Assembly: GCA_040220135.1 (NCBI GenBank) | Contig: JAVJTT010000025.1 | Span: forward strand, 132,351 to 196,350 | Source of the DNA: CAJXMH01 sp040220135 | Lineage (GTDB): Bacteria > Bacteroidota > Bacteroidia > Flavobacteriales_E > Vicingaceae | Direction of reading: 5' to 3' | DNA length: 64,000 bases | Shown: positions 18,404-25,844 of the stretch, piece after piece | Layout of the letters: each line of letters starts with the position of its first letter | Position numbering within the stretch: position 1 is the first letter of the stretch | Program-made: the position numbers and the translations under genes | Notes under the pieces: model-generated | Told to the model about the DNA's origin: nothing | Databases searched by the model: none | What the model saw: only the letters and a program-made list of their open reading frames with translations

Positions 18404-19042
18404 ATGAAATGCATCATAATTTCAAGTTTAGCACTGCTGCTTTTTAGCAGTCCAATCATGGCACAAAAAGACTATAGTGATCTAAGAGAAGATATGACCT
18501 TTGGATTAAAAGCAGGTATTAACTATGCTAACGTATGGGATGAGAAAGGTCAGGATTTTCAAGCCGACCCAAGAGTTGGTTTCGCCGGTGGCCTATTTGC
18601 CAGTATTCCAATCAATAAATATTTAGGCATTCAACCGGAAGCCTTGATTTCTCAAAAAGGCTATGAAGGATCCGGAACTATCTTAGGTTCTCGATATACC
18701 TCCTCAAGAACTACCACTTACTTGGATATTCCACTACAATTGCAATTTAAACCAAGCGAGTTTATCACCCTTGTTGCAGGCCCACAATATTCTTATTTGC
18801 TAAAGCAAAAAGACAAGTACACTTTTGGTCCTAATAGCACTGAACAAGAGCAAGAGTTTGACAATGACAATATTAGAGACAATACGCTAGGCTTTGTAGC
18901 TGGTGTAGATTTAATGATGAAACAAGTGGTTTTCTCTGCTCGTGCCGGATGGGACTTACAAAATAACCATGGAGATGGAAACTCTTCTACCCCAAGGTAT
19001 AAAAATCAGTGGTTACAATTTACTTTAGGGTTTGTTATTTAA
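18404..19042 (+). CDS. Outer-membrane beta-barrel protein (porin family)
   Basis: 212 residues with a signal peptide (1-20, ending PIMAQ) and alternating beta strands, e.g. TFGLKAGINYANVW, VGFAGGLFASIPINKYLGIQPEA and TYLDIPLQLQFKP. The last strand, WLQFTLGFVI, ends in an aromatic/hydrophobic residue pattern suited to BAM insertion. Matches the OMP_b-brl_2 type small barrels common in Bacteroidota. Substrate or binding role unknown. Confidence 0.85.
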   Translation: MKCIIISSLALLLFSSPIMAQKDYSDLREDMTFGLKAGINYANVWDEKGQDFQADPRVGFAGGLFASIPINKYLGIQPEALISQKGYEGSGTILGSRYTSSRTTTYLDIPLQLQFKPSEFITLVAGPQYSYLLKQKDKYTFGPNSTEQEQEFDNDNIRDNTLGFVAGVDLMMKQVVFSARAGWDLQNNHGDGNSSTPRYKNQWLQFTLGFVI

Positions 19043-19069
19043 ACAATACTAGCTTAATTTCTGCTGCTA

Positions 19070-19119
19070 AACATTCCTTTGAAACTGTTTAAAACCAGTG
19101 ATTAGGAGTGTTTTTTTTT
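19070..19119 (+). terminator. Terminator after the outer-membrane barrel gene
   Basis: Imperfect hairpin pairing AACA..TCCT..CTG with CAG..AGGA..TGTT, followed by a run of nine T residues. Confidence 0.65.
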
Positions 19120-19131
19120 AGTAAATGCAAC

Positions 19132-19214
19132 TTTTTGCAAAAGTGTGATTCTTGCAATTTTTGTCTTAGGTAATGTAACTTCAGCAATAAAGCAGAATCT
19201 CACTTTTGCAAAAA
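19132..19214. repeat. 21-bp inverted repeat in the leader of a small stress gene
   Basis: Arms at 19132-19152 and 19194-19214 match over 20 of 21 bases (TTTTTGCAAAAGTG core and its complement) around a 41-base centre. It lies 17 bases upstream of the next start codon and could form a long leader hairpin. Confidence 0.75.
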
Positions 19215-19231
19215 TAAAAAAGGACAAAATC

Positions 19232-19468
19232 ATGACCATCAATTCTCTCTTGAACGATAAGGTTTTTCATCTTGAGACAAGCATAAATTCCGGTTCAAGG
19301 TATATAAAATTAAAAACCACAAAATTGTTAAGTTTTAAACTTCCTCTATCTGAGCAGTTGTTAAACCCTGAAAAACAGAAAAGTTCAGAATTAATAATTC
19401 CGAAACTAGGAAGGGTAAAACTGAAAATTGTATCTAGAAGAAATTTAAAACCTATGTTATGGAAATAG
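19232..19468 (+). CDS. Hypothetical 78-residue protein
   Basis: Starts at ATG 19232 (MTINSLLNDKVFHLETSINS); an upstream in-frame extension runs through the inverted repeat and is unlikely. Basic, no membrane segment, beta-rich appearance. It overlaps the start of the CsbD-like gene by 10 bases, which supports translation. No family recognised. Confidence 0.5.
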   Translation: MTINSLLNDKVFHLETSINSGSRYIKLKTTKLLSFKLPLSEQLLNPEKQKSSELIIPKLGRVKLKIVSRRNLKPMLWK

Positions 19469-19644
19469 TAAGAAGCTGGAGAGAACAAAAGATCATGTTA
19501 AAAGATAGATTCGCCAATTTGCGTGATGCAGATTTTGAGTTTAAAGAAGGATACAAAGAGCTTATGTTAGATCGACTTGCTTTGAAACTAAAAAAAACGA
19601 GAGCAGAGTTAAAATTGCTATTTGCTGAATTGCAGACTTATTGA
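19459..19644 (+). CDS. CsbD-like general stress protein
   Basis: 61 residues fitting the short CsbD pattern of W..QK..LK..F, then L.D.D..F.EG..E....RL..KL.KT..EL. Examples are RSWREQKIMLKDRFANL and DRLALKLKKTRAELKLL. CsbD proteins are abundant under general stress or stationary phase but their biochemical role is unknown. It overlaps the preceding small gene. Confidence 0.65.
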   Translation: MEIVRSWREQKIMLKDRFANLRDADFEFKEGYKELMLDRLALKLKKTRAELKLLFAELQTY

Positions 19645-19722
19645 TCAAAAAAAACATCTCTACTATCAATTAGCTTTAGCAAAGCTATTGCTTTAATATG
19701 CTAAAATTATCAAGTAAATACG

Positions 19723-20001
19723 TTACTTTAAACAATAACTTGAAGGGAAATTGCTAGGAGCATCCAACTCTACCAAATCAGGTTTTTCGTGAGTGGCATC
19801 CAATTTCACCTTTGGAGCCAATCCGGCTGCTAGCGCCTCTTTCCATCTTAAAACGTAGAAACACCAAAAGTCGCTAGTTTATAATCCTAGAAATTGATAC
19901 TCGGAACGAGGAGTAAAAAGGTCATTGCCATTTAAATTGGTATAGGCTATAAACTCTTCAGTTAATTATGCACAAACGTCTCTGTAAGAACTTCCAATCT
20001 C
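19723..20001 (-). pseudogene. Decayed DUF2237 gene
   Basis: Reading the minus strand in one frame gives YRDVCA, stop, LTEEFIAYTNLNGNDLFTP, SEYQFLGL, stop, TSDFWCFYVLRWKEALAAG, LAPKVKLDATHEKPDLVEL and a terminal stop. This follows the DUF2237 family order (VC.EVTEEFL.F....GNDL.TP, then W...RWKEA...G.AP.V.L.ATHE). Two internal TAA codons and a missing N-terminal part, apparently an internal deletion after YRD, show it is broken. Confidence 0.8.
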
Positions 20002-20014
20002 TAATTTGAAGGTT

Positions 20015-20085
20015 TTTCTCTGTCGGGGTGGCAGTCAAAAGTTCGAACTTTTTTGAAGGAGGACATGGAGTTGATATCCTCAATA
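20015..20085 (-). repeat. Decayed copy of the tRNA-Pro 3' half and flank
   Basis: TTGAAGG, TTTTTCTCTGTCGGGGTGGCA and AGTTCGAACTT followed by GGAGGAC match the tRNA-Pro 3' half and its downstream terminator at 55.2 kb in the same order, with many changes. It cannot fold as a full tRNA. Confidence 0.65.
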
Positions 20086-20264
20086 AATCAAGATATTAAA
20101 CACTTTTAGGAGTATACAAAAACTGAACTATAATAATCTAAGAACACTATTTCTTGCCCCTTCCCATGAATGCAACTTCTATTAACTGATTTAAACCCTT
20201 TGATACAATACTTTTCTAAATAGTACCCCATTAAATAAATTAGATCTACTCGGTTAATTCCAGT

Positions 20265-20278
20265 CTGATTACTATCAG
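20265..20278. promoter_or_regulatory. FixK/FNR-like operator upstream of the cysteine-dioxygenase-like gene
   Basis: CTGATTACTATCAG, exact to CTGAY-N4-RTCAG. Its centre is 55 bp upstream of the centre of a -7-like box CACCTTTG (20323-20330); the start codon of the next gene is 87 bases downstream. Confidence 0.75.
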
Positions 20279-20365
20279 CGTAAAGGGTGACAATACTCAT
20301 GTTTTTAATTCTTGCAATTCCACACCTTTGATGTATAATTAAAGGGCTTTTAACCAAAAAAATAT

Positions 20366-20881
20366 ATGGAATCGATAAAGTCAATAGACGAGTTAATAGA
20401 ATTATTAAAAAAGAAAAATGCAAATGATAGTTATTTAGATATCATGCAGTCTATTGATATTCCGATTGGAGAATTTGAAAAGTATTATTCATGGAAAAGA
20501 GATGGGTATACAAGAAATTGCTTGACTAAAACAGATGATTTTGAATTACTATTGATCTGTTATGAAAAAGGTCAGGAAACTCCCATTCATGATTTTGATG
20601 CGAAACAAACATGGATTCATACCCTACAAGGTAAGTTATGTGAAGAGCGTTTTAGAGTGTCTGAAGACGGAAGCAGCTTAGAACAATTAAGCTCAATGAC
20701 TCTAGGCACCAATGACTATTCCTTTATGAGTAAAGTTGGAATACACCGCTATAAAAATGTATACGAAGCAAGAACCGTGTCGTTAAACCTTTATTGCAAA
20801 CCGATTGAACATTGGACACAATACGATGAGAACGCACAAAGGACTGATGTAAAGGTAGGTCATGACTCTGTTTACGTATAA
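20366..20881 (+). CDS. Cysteine dioxygenase-like cupin lacking one iron-ligand His
   Basis: 171 residues of the type I cysteine dioxygenase fold. The usual PIHDH motif reads ETPIHDFDAKQ: H75 is kept but the second ligand position is F77. The third ligand is probably H127 (KVGIHRYKNVYEARTVSLNL). Loss of one of the three Fe(II) His ligands suggests altered metal binding, another substrate or a non-catalytic role. Known CDOs oxidise Cys to cysteine sulphinate. The gene heads the stress island, carries an operator upstream and is followed 11 bases later by the next gene. Confidence 0.75.
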   Translation: MESIKSIDELIELLKKKNANDSYLDIMQSIDIPIGEFEKYYSWKRDGYTRNCLTKTDDFELLLICYEKGQETPIHDFDAKQTWIHTLQGKLCEERFRVSEDGSSLEQLSSMTLGTNDYSFMSKVGIHRYKNVYEARTVSLNLYCKPIEHWTQYDENAQRTDVKVGHDSVYV

Positions 20882-20892
20882 AAATAAATAAG

Positions 20893-21300
20893 ATGCAAAA
20901 CAAAATGAAAACAGGAATTTGGATAGATTTCGATAAGGCTTACATTATTGAGCTTGATAAGAATAAAGAAGGAATTAAAAAGATTGATTCAAACATAGAA
21001 CATTTTCACCTTCATGGCGGCTCTCGCTCTAAAATGGCATACGGACCACAGGATAATGTTTCAGAAAGCAAGCTATTGGCGAGAAATCAGCAACAGCAGA
21101 AATCTTTTTACAAAACAGTAATTAATCAAATTAATGCTAAGGCCAACATCGTTGTTTTTGGACCTGCTGAGGCAAAAGTCAATTTAAAGAAAGCGATTTT
21201 AAATGTGCAGGCTTTCAAAGATAAGAATATCCCTGTGGAGGCTTGCGACAGTATGACGGAGAATCAGATGAAGGCTTGGGTAAGAAATTATACTCCATAA
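20893..21300 (+). CDS. Conserved hypothetical protein, eRF1/host-attachment-like
   Basis: 135 residues; the conserved start is probably Met5 (20905), MKTGIWIDFDKAYIIELD. Conserved stretches are IEHFHLHGGSRSK, YGPQDNVSESKLL, VVFGPAEAKVNLKKAI and ADSMTENQMKAWVRN-like at the end. It resembles small Bacteroidota proteins with an eRF1/Pelota-like alpha/beta fold found in stress clusters. Co-transcribed with the CDO-like gene. Function unknown. Confidence 0.65.
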   Translation: MQNKMKTGIWIDFDKAYIIELDKNKEGIKKIDSNIEHFHLHGGSRSKMAYGPQDNVSESKLLARNQQQQKSFYKTVINQINAKANIVVFGPAEAKVNLKKAILNVQAFKDKNIPVEACDSMTENQMKAWVRNYTP

Positions 21301-21495
21301 GATGTATTGTTCCGAGTTTGAAGTTATCGAAATAAAGAATGGGATGTTCTCTTTTCAATTCTTGTACAAAAATGATTAACAAATTTTCAATAGCAAGACT
21401 TTTGACTCTTTGCATGATTGTCACGAAACAATCGCAAAAGTTAGAGTTAGGGCGAGAAACACCCACCTTTCGGCCACTCAAATAAAACAATTGTT

Positions 21496-22347
21496 ATGAA
21501 TAAGATATTATTTCCTACCGATTTTTCTGAAAATGCTCATCATGCCTTTCGATTTGCAAAAATGATGGCAAGAGCTAAAAAAGCAAAACTAATTTTGATT
21601 TATGCCTATAATTTGCCACTCGCTGCTCCCGTAAATGCATTCACTTCGAGAGAACAGACGTTGAATTTAATTGAACAAGATTTAAGAGATGTCGCACAGA
21701 AACATATGAAGGTTTACACGGATGAATTGGACTTGATGGAAGACCCTTATGACCTTATAATAAAGGAGGGCATGGCTGTTGAAAAGATTGCCAAATTCTG
21801 TAGAAAAGAAACAATAGACCTCATCGTAATGGGTACCAAAGGGCAAACTGACCATAGAGGTTTTCTAATGGGAAGTGTTACGGCTAAGCTGATTGAAAAA
21901 GTAAGTATTCCTCTGTTGGCTATACCTGATTCGGTAGAGATTCGACCATTCAGAAAAATTGTTTTTGCTAGCGATTTATTATTCAATTCTTCAGAAGAGA
22001 TTCAAAAAGCCATGAATTTTGCCAAACTAAATAAAAGCAGCTTAACTTTCTTGCACATTAAAACAGACTCTGAAAAAGAAGAAAATGACTTGAGTGAATT
22101 AAAACACAATATAAAACGCAACAGAGATCAGAATATACAAGTAGTAGAGATTTTAGCCGATACGGTTGTACATGGTATTGATACTTACCTACAAGAAAAC
22201 AAAACAGACTTGTTGATGCTATGTAATCACACCAAGTCCTTTTTTGAAAAGCTATTTCATAAGAGTATCAGCAAGCAAATGGTACTGCACAGCAAAGTTC
22301 CTTTGCTCATATTTAGTAAAGAAATTCATCCTATCGTTTTTTTCTAA
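21496..22347 (+). CDS. Universal stress protein, tandem UspA domains
   Basis: 283 residues with two UspA halves. The first (1-147) starts MNKILFPTDFSENAHHAF and keeps the ATP-binding loop as VMGTKGQTDHRGFLMGSVTAKLI. The second (about 155-280, FRKIVFASDLLFNSSEE) has a degenerate loop (LCNHTKSFFEKLFHKSISK). Such tandem Usps are cytosolic nucleotide binders made under starvation, low oxygen or redox stress. A piece of its 3' end is duplicated downstream at 23052-23180. Confidence 0.92.
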   Translation: MNKILFPTDFSENAHHAFRFAKMMARAKKAKLILIYAYNLPLAAPVNAFTSREQTLNLIEQDLRDVAQKHMKVYTDELDLMEDPYDLIIKEGMAVEKIAKFCRKETIDLIVMGTKGQTDHRGFLMGSVTAKLIEKVSIPLLAIPDSVEIRPFRKIVFASDLLFNSSEEIQKAMNFAKLNKSSLTFLHIKTDSEKEENDLSELKHNIKRNRDQNIQVVEILADTVVHGIDTYLQENKTDLLMLCNHTKSFFEKLFHKSISKQMVLHSKVPLLIFSKEIHPIVFF

Positions 22348-22423
22348 AGAGTAATATATCAATTAAACGACAGCTTGATTAATAAGTAAATGTCTCATAT
22401 TCAATAAATAATAAACAAACAAA

Positions 22424-23020
22424 ATGGATTTAAAAAGAAAATTAAACGATTGGAAATCGCAAGCAGAATCATTAAAACTGCAAATGCACTTAGGGAAAAA
22501 AGAGGCTGAAGATGCTTTTGAAGAGAAAAAGAAAGAGATGTCTGATTGGTTAGATGAGGTTAGCGATGATATAAAGGACTTACAGAAAGAAAGCCAAGAA
22601 GACCTTAGGGGTTTAAGATCAAAAGTGGAGAGCTTGCAATTGCAACTTGCTTTAAAAAAGGCAGATAGTTTAGATCAATTAAAAGAAAATCAAAAGACAA
22701 TAAATAATGGCTTTAATGACCTTAAATATGAATTAAATAAAAGCATTGAAAATGGGAAAGATAACCTTAAAAAATGGGCAGACTTAACCGAACATAAAGT
22801 AGATCAATATCACTCTAGGTTTGATTTGTTCAGGCTTCAATTAAGCTTAGGCATGATGGAAGGAGAAGATAAGTTTGAAGAAAAAAGAAAAGAGGTTGTC
22901 AGTAAAATTTCTGAGTTCAAACAAAAACTTGAAAGTTTGGAAAATAAAGCAGACCTAAAATGGGGTAACTTTAAAAATGAAATTGGTTCTGCTTGGGATC
23001 ATGTAAAAAAAGCATTTTAA
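22424..23020 (+). CDS. Coiled-coil protein with two related halves
   Basis: 198 residues, almost entirely charged helix with no membrane segment or signal. Three segments resemble each other: SLKLQMHLGKKEAEDAFEEK, SLQLQLALKKADSLDQLKE and LFRLQLSLGMMEGEDKFEEK, pointing to internal repeats of a roughly 60-residue helical unit. Similar proteins occur in Bacteroidota stress islands, but I do not recognise a named family. It starts 76 bases after the Usp gene. Confidence 0.7.
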   Translation: MDLKRKLNDWKSQAESLKLQMHLGKKEAEDAFEEKKKEMSDWLDEVSDDIKDLQKESQEDLRGLRSKVESLQLQLALKKADSLDQLKENQKTINNGFNDLKYELNKSIENGKDNLKKWADLTEHKVDQYHSRFDLFRLQLSLGMMEGEDKFEEKRKEVVSKISEFKQKLESLENKADLKWGNFKNEIGSAWDHVKKAF

Positions 23021-23051
23021 AAGAATAAAGATTATGATACAGCATTGGGTA

Positions 23052-23180
23052 TTGAGTAATCACACCAAAACCTTTTTTGAAAAGTTATTTCATAAGAGTG
23101 ATAGCAAGCAAATGATACTGCACAGCAAAGTTCCTATACTCATTTTCAGTAAAGCGATTTATCGCATCTTATTTTACTAA
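23052..23180 (+). pseudogene. Duplicated C-terminal fragment of the upstream UspA gene
   Basis: The 42-codon frame NHTKTFFEKLFHKSDSKQM, ILHSKVPILIFSKAI is nearly identical, in DNA and protein, to the end of the Usp at 22225-22347 (NHTKSFFEKLFHKSISKQM, VLHSKVPLLIFSKEI). No start or N-terminal domain is present. It is a partial tandem duplication spanning the Usp end, with the coiled-coil gene in between. Confidence 0.88.
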
Positions 23181-23632
23181 TGCCTTCGATTAAAACTTTG
23201 AATGATAGAGTTGATGCTCTGAATTATTCGGTTGAAGAACTTATTCTATTCTTTAAACAGCAGATTAACTTTCAACAATATGTTTACCCTAAATGGACAA
23301 TGAAAGATGTCTTAGGACACTTAACTTTTTGGCATGAAAGCTTTGCTAGTAATGTAGAAGACTTGTACCATGAAAGAAAACCATGTCCACTTTCAGGAAA
23401 GCTCTCTGAAGTAAACAAAAGAAGCGTTGAGAGCAACCGGAATACTTCTATTTCAACACTCATTAAACGCTTAAAAACTGCACAAAATAGCCTTAAAAAG
23501 CATATCCATTGTAAGCATATTGATATGATTCCCTACAAGAAAGGATCAAGAGATTATTCTAAGGAAGAACATTTAGAGCTTGTTCAGCATCATATTCAAA
23601 AGCACTTAAAAGATTTGAAAACTGCTGTTTAA
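23180..23632 (+). CDS. DinB/ClbS-like four-helix protein
   Basis: 150 residues with a DinB-superfamily layout: first helix VDALNYSVEELILFFKQQ, then WTMKDVLGHLTFWHESF, and a C-terminal helix VQHHIQKHLKDL. H-rich positions (GHL..WH, and HHIQKH) match potential metal ligands of the superfamily. ClbS/DfsB members protect against genotoxins, but that role is only a family possibility here. Its ATG overlaps the stop of the Usp fragment (TAATG). Confidence 0.7.
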   Translation: MPSIKTLNDRVDALNYSVEELILFFKQQINFQQYVYPKWTMKDVLGHLTFWHESFASNVEDLYHERKPCPLSGKLSEVNKRSVESNRNTSISTLIKRLKTAQNSLKKHIHCKHIDMIPYKKGSRDYSKEEHLELVQHHIQKHLKDLKTAV

Positions 23633-23666
23633 GTTCATCTTTGAATTCAAACAATAATTCCAAACT

Positions 23667-24557
23667 TCAATCAACTCCTTCCTCCTCCAAACTAATCGAG
23701 AAGTCACCTTTTTCTTCTTTTGCCTGATGAAAAACCAAAGCAGGAATTTGAATGCCATCCAACACTTTTCTTGTAAAACTTTTGTGAAATAGATCTTCGA
23801 ACCAATTCCTATGATGGGTAGACATGATGACCATATCCGCCTCTTTCTCAATCATCTTTTCTACCAAGCCATCCAATTTATCGGAATAGACCAATCGCTC
23901 GAAATGAAACCGATAATTAAGGTCTGCTTCATCTTCAAATAGATCTTTAAAGGCACGAAATACTTCTTTACTGGTTTCGCTCTCCTTTTTGCTTAAATGC
24001 AGAAAGGTAATTTTAGAATCAAAAGTTCGAATTAAGCCCTTTGCTAACTTTGCATCGCTTAAGGAGTAATCGGTAGCAAAAACGATATTGTCCACTTTCT
24101 TGAAAGAATAGCCCTCCGGTATAATCATAACCGGACACTCCACCTCTTTAATGATTCGATAGCTGTTAGTGCCAAAAAAGAATTGGTGCATGTTGTCAAT
24201 CCCATTGGTCCCGGCAATCATTAAATCAAAGTTTTTACCATCTGTATAATGAGCTAAGGTTTTCTCTAAGCTTTCAATACTTGTACCCACAAAATAACCA
24301 CAGGGTATAGCGTATTCTTCCTTAATTTCTTCACACCAATCCTGTAAAATTTCTGACAATTCCTTTTGCTTTCTGCCTATGGCATTGGGGAAATTAGACT
24401 TTGAGGGCATTTCATGTATAATTGGAAGCTCATACATGTTCCAAAGGGTTAAAGAAGCATTTAGCTCTTTGGATAGCTTTGCGGCGTATTCCATTGCATT
24501 GGTTGACGATTCTGAAAAATCTATGGGGCAAAGTATTTTCTTTATTCTACTTCTCAT
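23667..24557 (-). CDS. Universal stress protein, tandem UspA domains
   Basis: 296 residues. First half (1-150) begins KKILCPIDFSESSTNAMEYA and contains IAGTNGIDNMHQFFFGTNSYRII, a modified ATP loop. The second half (KVDNIVFATDYSLSDAKLAK) ends VIMSTHHRNWFEDLFHKSFT. Last gene of a three-gene minus-strand operon with the DUF302 and CDP-alcohol phosphatidyltransferase genes, overlapping the latter by 11 bases. Confidence 0.9.
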   Translation of the reverse strand: MRSRIKKILCPIDFSESSTNAMEYAAKLSKELNASLTLWNMYELPIIHEMPSKSNFPNAIGRKQKELSEILQDWCEEIKEEYAIPCGYFVGTSIESLEKTLAHYTDGKNFDLMIAGTNGIDNMHQFFFGTNSYRIIKEVECPVMIIPEGYSFKKVDNIVFATDYSLSDAKLAKGLIRTFDSKITFLHLSKKESETSKEVFRAFKDLFEDEADLNYRFHFERLVYSDKLDGLVEKMIEKEADMVIMSTHHRNWFEDLFHKSFTRKVLDGIQIPALVFHQAKEEKGDFSISLEEEGVD

Positions 24558-25155
24558 CTAAATATCGTTTTGAGAGTTTATTCTTAGTTGGAAGCCAAAA
24601 AATTCCTTTTACATCAGCTTTCCATTTTGGAAGAATAAATATGAGGGTAATTTCTTCAACTGTTTCTAATAAACTGATGGCAATGGTTAAATAGAAGAGC
24701 CATTCTACCGCTTCATAGAAGAAGAGAACTAAAAAAAAGCTACCTTGAATCAAGGCTGCTGTTTTTGCTAAATAGGTATGAAAACTACTTGGTTTTCCAT
24801 ATTTGAAATAGGCAAGACTGAGTTGAATGATGTAGATACCCATAGCGGGAACGATAAAATTTATATGATTGATGATAAAGTCGGTTTCAAAATAAATAAC
24901 AGCTCCAACACAAACCAGAAATAAATAAGCATCTGCAAAAGAGTCAAGAGCTGCTCCATGCGGGGAAACTATTTTTAAACGATGTGCTATAAATCCATCT
25001 AAGGCATCTGTAAACAAAGCAACAAGTAAAACCCATTGAAATATTGTTCGGTAATCGTTCACTATCAGTCCAATTAATAGTGAACTAAAAATTACCCTTG
25101 AAACAGAAATCCAATCAGCAATATTTAAACGAGATAGTTTGAATGAATTCAACAT
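24547..25155 (-). CDS. CDP-alcohol phosphatidyltransferase
   Basis: About 202 residues from Met at 25155 (MLNSFKLSRLNIADWISVSR); an ATG eight codons earlier would overlap the upstream gene. The catalytic motif reads DALDGFIAHRLKIVSPHGA then ALDSFAD, fitting DG-x2-AR-x8-G-x3-D-x3-D except that R is preceded by H. Five to six membrane helices follow. These enzymes swap CMP for an alcohol to make phospholipid headgroups; the alcohol is unknown. Operon middle gene. Confidence 0.88.
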   Translation of the reverse strand: MLNSFKLSRLNIADWISVSRVIFSSLLIGLIVNDYRTIFQWVLLVALFTDALDGFIAHRLKIVSPHGAALDSFADAYLFLVCVGAVIYFETDFIINHINFIVPAMGIYIIQLSLAYFKYGKPSSFHTYLAKTAALIQGSFFLVLFFYEAVEWLFYLTIAISLLETVEEITLIFILPKWKADVKGIFWLPTKNKLSKRYLDEK

Positions 25156-25157
25156 GG

Positions 25158-25550
25158 TTAAATTGATTTTAAAACCCATTTTAACTTTGAAGATATTTCA
25201 TCGGCTATTGAAACCAAGGCTTCGTTTTCAACTGCCATCATAGAAGCAATGGGATTTACAACACTTACTGTAAATGAATCTTGTTTATCACTTTCGGCAA
25301 TAACAATGTTACAGGGTAGAAACACACCGATATGTTCTTCAGCTTTAAGAGCTTGATGTGCAAAGCGAGGATTGCAAGCCCCTAAAATTTGATACTTCTT
25401 AAAGTTAACTTTTAACTTTTCTTTAAAAGCTTGTTGTAAATCAATTTCAGTAAGTACTCCAAATCCCTCTAATTCTAAAGCTTTTTTGGTACCGGCTACC
25501 AATTTTTCAAAAGTGGTATTATCAAAATTTCTTGTAAAGCAATACTCCAT
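25158..25550 (-). CDS. DUF302-family protein
   Basis: 130 residues: begins EYCFTRNFDNTTFEKLVAGT, then GFGVLTEIDLQQAFKEK, YQILGACNPRFAHQAL and GVFLPCNIVI, all typical of DUF302. The conserved Cys residues (GACNP, PCN) suggest metal or redox chemistry, but function is not known. First gene of the minus-strand operon; an operator-like palindrome lies 70 bases upstream. Confidence 0.88.
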   Translation of the reverse strand: MEYCFTRNFDNTTFEKLVAGTKKALELEGFGVLTEIDLQQAFKEKLKVNFKKYQILGACNPRFAHQALKAEEHIGVFLPCNIVIAESDKQDSFTVSVVNPIASMMAVENEALVSIADEISSKLKWVLKSI

Positions 25551-25620
25551 TGTGGTTAATATTTAGAACAAAGAGCGTTCTATTCTTGTGATGCGGAAAT
25601 GATGGTCAGCAGTTATAAAA

Positions 25621-25634
25621 TTGACTTTTGTCAG
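25621..25634. promoter_or_regulatory. FixK/FNR-like operator upstream of the DUF302 operon
   Basis: TTGACTTTTGTCAG, one base from CTGAY-N4-RTCAG. Its centre is 55 bp upstream of the minus-strand box GCTCTTTG (25569-25576). Confidence 0.7.
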
Positions 25635-25743
25635 GAATTATTGGGTAGGTACTGAATCTAAAGGAATGCTTTCAATTTCCAAACTGATTTATCAGATGTT
25701 TGAGCCATGTCAGACTCTAGTGCAATTTTTGAAAGCTCGGCTA

Positions 25744-25757
25744 CTGACCTTTATCAG
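25744..25757. promoter_or_regulatory. FixK/FNR-like operator upstream of the Na/Pi symporter gene
   Basis: CTGACCTTTATCAG, exact to the consensus. Its centre is 54 bp upstream of the box CAATTTTG (25801-25808), 87 bases before the start codon. Confidence 0.72.
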
Positions 25758-25844
25758 GTTTTAAACTGATGATGAGCATGCCCTAAGCCATGGCATTAAC
25801 CAATTTTGTAGCTTGTTTCACTACTCAACGAAATTTAGCACAAG

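Noticed and set aside
20106..20300. Minus-strand frame of 64 codons beginning MSIVTLYADSNQ
   Set aside because: It overlaps the operator at 20265-20278 used by the CDO-like gene, has no homologue I recognise and sits in a decayed region. Not excluded, but weak.
21416..21433. GATTGT-N6-ACAATC palindrome before the first Usp gene as a regulon site
   Set aside because: Different half-sites from the CTGAY motif. It may be another regulator's site but I have no second copy to support it.
25684..25695. CTGATTTATCAG as another operator
   Set aside because: The half-sites are correct but the spacer is 2 bases, not 4, which would put the halves on different helical faces.
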